From the NCBI GenBank assembly GCA_046727435.1, contig JBKPCR010000555.1, positions 1-11,917 of the forward strand: a stretch of DNA of 11,917 nucleotides, in the 5' to 3' direction. The first letter of the stretch is position 1. Each line of letters starts with the position of its first letter. Under the pieces are notes generated by a model. The model worked only from the letters and a program-made list of their open reading frames with translations, was not told the origin of the DNA and searched no databases. The translations under genes and the position numbers were made by a program. This document shows positions 1 through 5,827 of this stretch, piece by piece. Source of the stretch: CAVPRW01 sp046727435 [NCBI: bacterium] (GTDB lineage Bacteria > Tectomicrobia > Entotheonellia > J063).

Positions 1-124
1 GCTCGTAGGTGTACCAAATGGGCACCGCGAGCGGTCCTCGGCCTTCGTCGGCAATACTGATGACCCCGACATGCACATCGGCCAGAAACGTTTCGCGCTC
101 TTGCCTTGTCATCGCCAGCGACAT
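1..124 (-). CDS. Pyridoxamine 5'-phosphate oxidase-like (PPOX, split-barrel) protein, 5' part only
   Basis: The reverse strand encodes 41 residues from an ATG at 124 before the window ends. The start is preceded by a strong AAGGAGG-type ribosome site about 5 nt upstream. The peptide begins MSLAMTRQERETFLAD and contains GVISIADEGRGPLAVPIWYTYE. That is the first two strands of the FMN- or F420-binding split barrel, where family members read LATV...G.P...PVWY. Proteins of this fold are small cytoplasmic flavin- or F420-dependent oxidoreductases or haem/flavin binders; the substrate cannot be told from 41 residues. It starts 25 nt after the stop of the methyltransferase at 150-851 on the same strand, so the two are probably co-transcribed. 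Family assignment is from the N-terminal motif only. Confidence 0.72.
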   Translation of the reverse strand, partial: MSLAMTRQERETFLADVHVGVISIADEGRGPLAVPIWYTYE

Positions 125-149
125 ACGATCCTCCTTCTCGGTAACGCCG

Positions 150-851
150 TTAACAATCCGTCTCACGACCGGCGGTTGAGCGGCTGGCGGCCACCAGCAC
201 CGGTATCATGGCAGACCGCTTCCACGCTGGTCCGCTCCAACCGCCTGTGAGATGGCATTCGCCCAGCATCGTTGATGATGGTGTGATGGCCAGTGCACAG
301 AATCCCGCTTCCGCCGCCACCACGTGCGCTTCCGTAAAGCCAGCAGCCGTGAGCATTTCAGGCAGTCCGTCCTTCGACTGCCCCGAATAGGAGGTAAAAC
401 CCAGTGCAATGCTACCCCCAGGCGCCATCACCCGGCGCATGTCTCTCAGGCCAGCCACGGTGTCCGGCCACACGTGCATGGAGTTCATGGCCAGCGCGTT
501 CGTGAAGGTGTTGTCTTCGAACGGCAAGCTCTCCACAAAGCCGTACCGCAGGTCGACCCGACTGCGCTCTACGGCGTTCACGTTCCACGCGCTGGCCTGC
601 TCGACCATTTCGTCGGATGGATCAACGCCTGCTACGTATCCCCCCAACACCGACCCGGCCAGAAGCTCGATGCCCACTCCGGGCCCGAAGCCAACCTCTA
701 GTACCCTGTCGTGCGGCTGGATGCTGAGCCGGTCGATGACCCAAGCGGCACACGGCTGATTCGTGCGCGCCATGATGATGCCACCCAGCTTGCCCAGGAT
801 CCCCTTGGGACGGCCGAACATGCGCATCAACATGCGGTGTGCAAGGCTCAT
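150..851 (-). CDS. Class I SAM-dependent methyltransferase
   Basis: A 233-residue protein with a Rossmann-fold methyltransferase core. Motif I is VLEVGFGPGVG (residues 50-60), followed by the acidic ribose-binding loop GVDPSDEMVEQA (75-86). Later come VESLPFEDNTFTNALAMNSMHVW (106-128) and the LRDMRRVMAPGGSIALGF strand (135-152). The family (ubiE-like, Methyltransf_11/25 type) transfers a methyl group from S-adenosylmethionine to small molecules; the acceptor is unknown. Relatives I recall usually end near the GFCALA segment (184-189 here). The last 40 or so residues look like read-through into non-conserved sequence, so the native stop may have been lost. The ATG at 851 has only a weak, distant GGAGAG upstream. 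The gene leads a likely two-gene operon with the PPOX-like gene. Confidence 0.85.
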   Translation of the reverse strand: MSLAHRMLMRMFGRPKGILGKLGGIIMARTNQPCAAWVIDRLSIQPHDRVLEVGFGPGVGIELLAGSVLGGYVAGVDPSDEMVEQASAWNVNAVERSRVDLRYGFVESLPFEDNTFTNALAMNSMHVWPDTVAGLRDMRRVMAPGGSIALGFTSYSGQSKDGLPEMLTAAGFTEAHVVAAEAGFCALAITPSSTMLGECHLTGGWSGPAWKRSAMIPVLVAASRSTAGRETDC

Positions 852-988
852 CGGCGGCCAATCTCTCCGTCACGAGGGGCTTTCGGCCATCTCACCATGG
901 CGTATCAGGCAGATATGTCCTCATCCGTTGCGATGGAGCCACGGTTCGGGCCACCTGAGCAGCGCTCAACATTTTACGATCAGGGAGC

Positions 989-1017
989 ATTATAGCGTAT
1001 GGGCGGTCAGATGGTCG
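989..1017 (-). promoter_or_regulatory. Candidate sigma70 promoter for the methyltransferase-PPOX operon
   Basis: Read on the minus strand, 994-989 is a perfect TATAAT. The best hexamer 17 nt upstream (1017-1012) is a poor CGACCA. A start near 982 would give a 5' leader of about 130 nt before the methyltransferase ATG. The -10 is convincing as sequence; the missing -35 keeps this tentative. Confidence 0.35.
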
Positions 1018-1080
1018 TGCCTCTGCAGACAGACGGCTTCGCCCGCCAGAGCGGTGTGCAGGCGCCTCAGACAACTGGCG

Positions 1081-1098
1081 GTATAAAGATACTTATAC
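1081..1098. repeat. 18-bp inverted repeat, operator-like
   Basis: GTATAAAGATACTTATAC has 6-bp arms GTATAA and TTATAC around a 6-bp centre. The size and symmetry suit a dimeric winged-helix or other HTH repressor. It lies about 230 bp upstream of the methyltransferase start, in otherwise gene-free DNA. No regulator gene is adjacent, so binding is inference. It loosely resembles the ArsR operator at 6670-6685. Confidence 0.3.
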
Positions 1099-1700
1099 GG
1101 TGAGTTGAGGCCTGATTCCCTGTCTCACAGTAAGGGATACCCCCGCTCTGCTGCTGTGCATCCTCGTGCACAGCCTCGCCGCAGGGATGGTGCTCCTCCG
1201 GTTTGGCATCAAGGCGTCGAATCCCCTCCCACACCTCGCCAGCACGTATTGTTTACACCGGCGAGGAATGAAGCCGACCTGATAAAAGCATGCAAAACTT
1301 CCTTGAAGAACCAGTCATGACCGCTTCGCGGGCATGTTACATGACGTGGCTCGCCACCCTTGGCACGGCGCCGGCAGCTTGGCTCGAAAAAATAGATGAG
1401 CGGTGTCGATCGCGCAGCGGCTCGTTCGACTATCTCTCGAAAGGAGAGCACGCCATGCCATATCTGGACCTACAGCACTGAACGTGCGATAGCACGCCAT
1501 AAGCTCTATCCCTTTGTGGAGAAAGGATTGAGCGCCTCGGTGGGTCCACCAGACAATTTCCGCTATGCCCAAGAACCGGTACTCTTGGCCATAGATTGGG
1601 GGATGCTAGATGGGATGGTGGGTCATTTTACTGCAGAAGTACCAAGGGAGAAAAGTAAAACGGAAATCATGAGGAGACGGAGAGAGGTTTACTAGGTCTT
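1099..1700. other. Gene-poor stretch with a possible broken small gene
   Basis: I see no recognisable gene in these 600 bases. There is one hint of a former gene. At 1440-1456 a good ribosome site (AAAGGAGAG) precedes ATG CCA TAT CTG, but that frame stops after eight codons. A neighbouring frame is then open to 1695 and encodes peptides such as KLYPFVEKGLSASVGPPDNF and EPVLLAIDWGMLDGMVGHF, with no family I recognise. A 7-bp inverted repeat (CCTCGCC...GGCGAGG, about 1233-1266) is also present. This may be decayed coding DNA; no function is assigned. Confidence 0.3.
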
Positions 1701-1745
1701 ATCGCAGCTTCCCTCCTGTAGGGCCAAAGCTAAGCGCTTTGTCAC

Positions 1746-1771
1746 GAGAGCGTTTGATTCTGGGGGGTCAC
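1746..1771. repeat. Candidate right terminus of the ISKra4 remnant
   Basis: Reading inward from the outer side, this segment is GAGAGC, nine bases, then TGGGGGGTCAC. It resembles 7036-7061, upstream of the second ISKra4 fragment: GAGAGC, ten bases, then TGGGGGTGAC. The match sits just outside or at the stop of one ISKra4 gene and upstream of the start of the other, in the orientation expected of terminal inverted repeats. The alignment is by eye and imperfect. Confidence 0.4.
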
Positions 1772-2436
1772 GCCGCCGTCGGCTGGGGAGCCGCACGGAA
1801 CCCCGGATACCACTCCCAGAAGGTCGCCTCCCAATCCCCATTTAACACCCGCGTGCGGATCTGCAGCAGCAGGTGCGCCCCGCGTGGGGTCCAGGCCATC
1901 TGTTGCTTCTTGCAGAAGCGCTTGCTGATCACCTGATTCACGGTCGATTCCACGAAGCCCGTGCTGATCCGTTCCCCCGCCCGGTAGCGCTCGCCATAGT
2001 TGGGAATGAAGCCTTTGTTGTTCTCAATATACGTATGGAACTCCTCCACCGCTTTCAGGAGCTTCCGGGCCGTGCTATGACCACTGGTGGCCACCGCGGC
2101 ATCCAGGTCCATCTCGATGGACTGGACGACTTGCAAGGCCTTGTAGACATTCCCATGCCACACATACCATTTCAGGCGTTCCAGGTCCCGCACGACCGGA
2201 TCACGCAGGGGATAGTCCTGCTCCTCATCCTTGGTCTGGTCTGGCAAGCCTTTCACCATCTGCTGCAGCACGGTCAACCGCATCGTGAGATGAAACCAGT
2301 CCAAGAGATGCTCCGCGTGTGGGTTGAGATAGAGTTGGGAACGCCCGCGGCGCTGGGGCTGGTACCCCATCGATGTCGAGCCGCCGCCCATGCCGGCCTT
2401 CACGGTGTTGCCCCGCCGCTGGGTGGTGGAACGCAC
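1768..2436 (-). pseudogene. ISKra4-family transposase, C-terminal remnant
   Basis: The homologous part runs from about 2337 down to the stop at 1768-1770, roughly 190 residues. It starts at [20 protein letters not shown], and the C-terminal block ISTGFVESTVNQVISKRFCK followed by KQQMAWTPRGAHLLLQ is characteristic of ISKra4 DDE transposases, which normally exceed 400 residues. The first 33 residues of the open frame (2436-2338) do not fit the family; relatives read TVRDLQ before LYLNP. The element was therefore cut there and joined to foreign DNA. The N-terminal domain and the first catalytic acidic residue are gone, so the protein is not functional. The gene faces the IS5 remnant at 2390-2620. 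Confidence 0.82.
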
Positions 2437-2620
2437 GATCGCCTGGATTGGTCAGGATCGCCGCCTGAGCAAAGACTATGAGTACCTCCCTGAGAGCAGT
2501 GAAACCATGATCTACCTGGCGATGAGTCGGCTGATGCTGCGTCGGCTCGCCAGGCAGGCGCCGTATGGCGTGCCGAGCCCCCAGCGGCAGGGACTCAGAG
2601 GGCTGGCACGAGCTTTCTAA
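2390..2620 (+). pseudogene. IS5-family (IS427-like) transposase, C-terminal remnant with its right end
   Basis: About 70 residues remain of a transposase that is normally about 250-280. The fragment [19 protein letters not shown], then [20 protein letters not shown] and [11 protein letters not shown], is the classic IS5-family C-terminus holding the last catalytic glutamate (VVERT). Homology begins at about 2393, where it meets unrelated DNA next to the ISKra4 fragment. The stop TAA at 2618-2620 lies inside what should be the right terminal repeat (reverse complement GAGGCTGTTTAGAAAGC), which ends at 2628. The IS701-family element begins four bases later. No left end of this IS5 is present. 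Confidence 0.8.
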
Positions 2621-2627
2621 ACAGCCT

Positions 2628-2647
2628 CTAGTACTACAGTGGTAATT
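2628..2647. repeat. Target duplication CTAG plus left terminal repeat of the IS701-family element
   Basis: CTAG (2628-2631) is followed by the 16-bp repeat TACTACAGTGGTAATT (2632-2647). Its exact reverse complement occupies 5232-5247, followed by CTAG again. The duplication fits the YTAR target of IS701-family elements. Confidence 0.9.
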
Positions 2648-2653
2648 CGATGG

Positions 2654-2830
2654 TTATGCTGTCGATGTCCCCGTCACCGCTTCCCGCCGCTTGTAGTGGG
2701 CATATTTGGCGACAGCCTGATGCCACCGGCGCCACTGCGACCACGCTAAGATGTGGCGGGCGGTCTGCGGCACAGCCAGGACCAGGCGCCACAACAACCG
2801 GCGGATCTCCGGCACGCTCACGGGGATTGC
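2654..2830 (-). pseudogene. Out-of-frame C-terminal tail of the IS701-family transposase
   Basis: Directly downstream of the stop at 2818 and in the -1 frame, the sequence encodes VSVPEIRRLLWRLVLAVPQT and then HILAWSQWRRWHQAVAKYAH, ending YKRREAVTGTSTA before TAA at 2654-2656. This is the tail normally attached to the IS701 body after FKASRGL. One missing base, or a -1 shift in the CAATCCCC region (about 2826-2834), separates the two parts. The tail ends 7 bp from the terminal repeat, as expected for an intact gene. Confidence 0.75.
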
Positions 2831-4068
2831 AGTCCACGGCTGGCTTTGAAGGCCGCCAGGCTGCGCCGCTCCTGGGGAGGTGGCAGGCTTTTTTTCAACA
2901 CCTCTACCGCGATCGCCCCCGCTCGCAGCACCGTCAGCAGGGCCAAGGCCCACATAGCCAGGGTGATGTGCCGGTACCACCCCGTCCAGCTCCGGACCTC
3001 ATAGTGATCCAGCTCGACCTCGCTTTTGGCCGCTTCGAAGCAACTCTCAATGGTCCAGCGCGTGCCCGCCACCCGCACGACCTCGGCCAACGTGGTGTCT
3101 TGAGGGGCAAAGACCACATAGGCTTGCAGCTCCCTCGGCTCGCTGATACTGCGGCGGACCAGCAGCCAGCGGCACCAGCCGGGCTCCAGGGGCTCAGCCA
3201 GGGGCAACCACCGCCAGTCATACCAGCGGGGTCCTTTGGTGCCGTCGCCTGCGCTGAGGCGGCTCCAGCCGTCCTCCGGCAAGGCGGTCAAAACCGCTTT
3301 CACCTGGCGCTGGTGCCAGTCCAGCCAGACGTATTCCTTACCCGAGACTGCCAGCACATAGGCGTGGGCTTGGGCCTCCAACCACATCCGCAGGCGCCGG
3401 TCGTCGCCATAGACGCTGTCCCCGGTCACCCACCTGGCCGGCACGCCAGCCGCCAGCGCGCGCTGCAGCATCGCTTTGGCCAGCTGCGGCTTGGTGGCGA
3501 AGCGTCGCTCCGCCGGAACGCCGGCCTGTCGGCAGCGGCCGGGGTCCTCAGTCCATTCTTTGGGCAGGTAGAGCTCACGATCCAGCAGCGCCTGCCCGTG
3601 CCGACTGGCATAGGCCAGAAAGACGCCGATCTGGCAGTTCTCAATGCGGCCTGCCGTGCCACTGTATTGGCGCGCCACGCCGGCCGAGTACTGGCCCTTT
3701 TTGAGAAAGCCGGTTTCATCGATCACCAACACCGCGTGGGCATCTCCAAGGTGTGCCAGAAGATAGCGGCGCAGTGCGTCGCGGACGGCATCAGGATCCC
3801 ACAGGGCGCGCCGCAGCAAATGCTGCAGCCCATACGGCGTGGCATCCCCACTAACCTCGGCCAACTGCCAGCTATTCTTGCGCTCCACTGGGCTCAACAA
3901 CCCCCGCAGATAGGCCATGGCCCGCTGCCGGGGCTCGGTACGCTCGAAATAAGGGGCCAAGCGGCGCTCAATGTCGGCCAAATAGGCGGTCCCACCCTGG
4001 ACCGCGGTGGCGGCCTCGTCCGCGGTAGAAGGGCTATCGGTGGCAATCGGTGCCTCGCTTCGTCGCAT
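2818..4068 (-). CDS. IS701-family DDE transposase, main body (frameshifted near the 3' end)
   Basis: The 416-residue open frame cuts and pastes the surrounding IS. Diagnostic segments are AVLVIDETGFLKKG with the first catalytic Asp (about D117), QYSGTAGRIENCQIGVFLAY, ELYLPKEWTEDPGRC, WVTGDSVYGDD with the second Asp (about D217), and WTIESCFEAAKSEVELDHYE with the catalytic Glu (about 341-345). I chose ATG 4068 because GGAGG lies 8 nt upstream; in-frame ATG 4083 and GTG 4101 are alternatives. The frame ends early (FKASRGLQSP). About 55 further family-typical residues continue in the -1 frame to 2654. The product therefore lacks its normal tail unless frameshifting occurs. Its promoter region is separated from the terminal repeat by the nested IS. 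Confidence 0.88.
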   Translation of the reverse strand: MRRSEAPIATDSPSTADEAATAVQGGTAYLADIERRLAPYFERTEPRQRAMAYLRGLLSPVERKNSWQLAEVSGDATPYGLQHLLRRALWDPDAVRDALRRYLLAHLGDAHAVLVIDETGFLKKGQYSAGVARQYSGTAGRIENCQIGVFLAYASRHGQALLDRELYLPKEWTEDPGRCRQAGVPAERRFATKPQLAKAMLQRALAAGVPARWVTGDSVYGDDRRLRMWLEAQAHAYVLAVSGKEYVWLDWHQRQVKAVLTALPEDGWSRLSAGDGTKGPRWYDWRWLPLAEPLEPGWCRWLLVRRSISEPRELQAYVVFAPQDTTLAEVVRVAGTRWTIESCFEAAKSEVELDHYEVRSWTGWYRHITLAMWALALLTVLRAGAIAVEVLKKSLPPPQERRSLAAFKASRGLQSP

Positions 4069-4116
4069 GGTTCCGTCCTCCATTGGTGAGTCCGGAACCA
4101 CGATACCAACGTTAAG

Positions 4117-4136
4117 AGCTAATTGAGGGGTCGCGG
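4117..4136. repeat. 8-bp duplication AGCTAATT plus left terminal repeat of nested IS-B
   Basis: AGCTAATT (4117-4124) is followed by GAGGGGTCGCGG (4125-4136). The exact reverse complement CCGCGACCCCTC is at 5216-5227, followed by AGCTAATT again. Similarity of the ends continues imperfectly for about 12 more bases. Confidence 0.88.
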
Positions 4137-5227
4137 AGTTTTCACAGGCCTAAAACCTCCTGCTTAATCTTCCAGACAGAGCGTTGCCTCTTGAGGGCTC
4201 TGGCCTGGTGCATTTGCACCGTGACACCCATGACGGCGAAGAGCCAACGGTTATTGCGATGACCACGCATCCAACAGCGTTCCAGTGCGAAGATGTCTTT
4301 GACCAAACCTTGCATCGGCTCCACGGTCTGCCCGCGCCGCTTGCGAAGTCTGCGGTTTTTGGGCTGATTCAGGACGCTGATCATCTGCCGGCGTTCCGTG
4401 GTATGGTCACTGTTTTTCCGAGGTGTGGTCAACAGGGTCATCCCTCGTTGTCGTTGAAACTCAGCAAACAAATCCTTATCGGCTTTCCCATCCATCATCA
4501 CCGTCTCGATCACGCCTCGCAGATGTCCCGTTTCCCACCACAGGCGTTTGGCTTCATGGGCGCTGTTGCGCATGTACTTGAAGGCACCCAGCACACAGGG
4601 GCGATGAGACACCAAGCAGAACGACCCATGCCCATACACCCATCCGTCATAATGACTTTTGCCCCACGTCGCCTCCTGGTCCACACCACGCAGGCCGTCT
4701 GGGATGATCCCTTGTGCTTTGTGTTTGGCGTGCCAGACTGGTCCTAACGCTTTGTTCATCATCTTATCGCCACTGACGACCTTACTCGAGGTACTCTGGA
4801 GGAAAGATTTGAAATACATATCCTGGAGCTGTTCCAAGCTGGTAGCCGATTTTTTTTAACCGCGCCCGCAGTTGGCTTTCGGAAATCGGCGGCACCCTCA
4901 GCTGCCGCCCCTAGAGCTCGTACCAGAACCGGCAGGGCATCCGGTGAATACCGCGGTAGGTGGGCTCTTTGCACTTGACCGCCAGGACCCCGATCAGCAT
5001 GATCAACCATTCGGGATACTCGAACGTCTTCCCGCGCTGCCCATGGCGTTCGAGCGGCGGGAAGCGAGTGGCTTGCAGGAACTTGAGAAAGTACTTACGG
5101 GTCTGGCGGACCCACTTGGGGGAAATCTTGCTGGTGGAGCTGATTGCAGCCATGGAACTCTCCTTTCTACCAAGGACAGCGCCATTCTGCCACCACTCGC
5201 TCCCCTCGTAAAATGCCGCGACCCCTC
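4125..5227 (-). mobile_element. Nested 1.1-kb insertion sequence (IS-B) inside the IS701-family element
   Basis: It is bounded by 12-bp perfect inverted repeats and an 8-bp direct duplication of its target. The target lies between the IS701 transposase start and the IS701 right terminal repeat, and the duplicated AATT includes four bases of that repeat. It carries a single, damaged DDE transposase gene on the minus strand. I do not recognise the named IS; the family is an IS4/IS5-superfamily type. Confidence 0.85.
4142..5153 (-). pseudogene. DDE transposase of IS-B, broken by a nonsense codon and a frameshift
   Basis: The gene starts at ATG 5153 with AAGGAG 6 nt upstream. The first part, MAAISSTSKISPKWVRQTRK through PTYRGIHRMPCRFWYEL, ends at an in-frame TAG (4911-4913). 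The same frame then continues LRVPPISESQLRARLKKIGY and APGYVFQIFPPEYLE to a stop at 4782-4784. The remaining homology lies in the +1-shifted frame down to 4142: KVVSGDKMMNKALGPVWH, SHYDGWVYGHGSFCLVSHRP, VMMDGKADKDLFAEFQRQRG, and RGQTVEPMQGLVKDIFALER with the likely catalytic Glu. The shift lies at about 4784-4800. An A8 run at 4849-4856 could also slip. Intact relatives would be roughly 330 residues. Two lesions make a functional product unlikely. Confidence 0.8.
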
Positions 5228-5235
5228 AGCTAATT
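5216..5235. repeat. Right terminal repeat of IS-B plus second AGCTAATT copy
   Basis: CCGCGACCCCTC (5216-5227) is the inverted copy of 4125-4136, followed by AGCTAATT (5228-5235), the second copy of the target duplication. The last four duplicated bases are also the inner end of the IS701 right terminal repeat. Confidence 0.88.
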
Positions 5236-5251
5236 ACCACTGTAGTACTAG
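5232..5251. repeat. Right terminal repeat of the IS701-family element plus second CTAG
   Basis: AATTACCACTGTAGTA (5232-5247) is the exact reverse complement of 2632-2647, followed by CTAG (5248-5251), matching the copy at 2628-2631. Confidence 0.9.
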
Positions 5252-5655
5252 TTGACGTACGGCTCAGCGCCACCCGGGACCTCGCCGCGGCGGAGGCGTT
5301 CTTTCGGTCGGCGTGGCCGGTGACCGGGGTGACGCCGGACCGCATTACCACCGATGGGCATGACGCCTACCCGCGCGCCATTCGGAACATCTTTGGAGCC
5401 CAGGTGATCCACCGGACGAATCGGTATTTGAACAACCATCTGGAGCAAGATCATAGAGGGATCAAGCAACGGTACCGCCCCACAGGCGGCCTCCGAACCT
5501 TTCGCACGGCGGCCCAGTTCTGTCGGGTGTTCGACGAGCTTCGCACCTTTCTACGGCCCCAGTCATGCCGCAGCCAGCGGGTCTCGTTCGCATAGCGACG
5601 GGCAATCCATCAGGAACGGTTCACCCAAGTGCTGGGGATCCTCGCAGCAGCATAA
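5248..5655 (+). pseudogene. IS6-family transposase, C-terminal part with an in-frame TAG
   Basis: Reading starts abruptly at the IS701 boundary with LVDVRLSATRDLAAAEAFF, then VTPDRITTDGHDAYPRAIR carrying the second catalytic Asp, and YLNNHLEQDHRGIKQRY carrying the catalytic Glu. These are hallmark IS6-family DDE segments. The first Asp and the HTH domain are missing. The frame meets TAG at 5593-5595, but the same frame continues RRAIHQERFTQVLGILAAA to TAA at 5653-5655, which is the expected IS6 tail. The TAG probably arose from a CAG glutamine codon. The 5' half is absent from the left flank, which is an IS5 right end. Confidence 0.8.
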
Positions 5656-5673
5656 CCCCAGGCTGAGCGACCC

Positions 5674-5802
5674 ATGTCAGCGACCTTGCCCTTGTGGCGC
5701 GAGTTCTGACACATCCTGACCAACCGCTACAGGAATCACCGCTTTCCCGCCGAGATTATCAGCCCTGGGATCTGGCACTATTCCCGGTTCTGCCTCAGTT
5801 AG
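5674..5802 (+). pseudogene. IS6-family transposase, N-terminal fragment with an in-frame TGA
   Basis: From ATG 5674 the frame reads MSATLPLWREF, then TGA at 5707-5709, then HILTNRYRNHRFPAEIISPG and IWHYSRFCLS. The block YRNHRFPAEII...W.Y.RFCLS is the IS6-family N-terminal signature that precedes RDVEELLAERG in intact proteins. TGA may replace a CGA arginine codon. Homology stops at the TA of the next codon (5800-5801), where an IS5-like end begins. It lies only 18 bp after the stop of the IS6 C-terminal part, leaving no room for two terminal repeats between them. Confidence 0.68.
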
Positions 5803-5818
5803 AACGTGTTTTGAAAAT
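5802..5818. repeat. Candidate solo IS5-family terminus
   Basis: GAACGTGTTTTGAAAAT follows TA exactly where the IS6 reading frame is lost. It shares GA, TGTTT and GAAA spacing with the IS5 right end in this window (reverse complement GAGGCTGTTTAGAAAGC). TA is the usual target of IS427-group IS5 elements. This is 10 of 17 matches by eye, so tentative. Confidence 0.35.
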
Positions 5819-5827
5819 CATGCGGGG

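Larger units (their letters stand above)
2632..5247 (-). mobile_element. IS701-family insertion sequence, interrupted by a second IS
   Basis: Perfect 16-bp terminal inverted repeats (2632-2647 and 5232-5247) are flanked on both sides by CTAG. The transposase gene is on the minus strand. Removing the nested element at 4125-5227 and one copy of its 8-bp duplication leaves about 1.5 kb, the usual size for the family. The left neighbour is the IS5 right end; the right neighbour is the middle of an IS6 transposase gene. So the element sits at an IS5/IS6 boundary rather than in a unique chromosomal gene. Confidence 0.88.

Noticed and set aside
1873-2481. 202-codon plus-strand frame
   Set aside because: Antisense to the ISKra4 remnant; no recognisable domain.
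2650-4089. 479-codon open frame on the plus strand
   Set aside because: It is exactly antisense to the IS701-family transposase, whose family motifs are clear. Its product is Gln/Pro/Arg-rich without any domain, as expected of a mirror frame in GC-rich DNA.
4911-5595. In-frame TAG codons taken as possible stop-codon recoding
   Set aside because: They occur only in damaged transposase remnants that also carry a frameshift, truncation or TGA lesion; decay explains them better.
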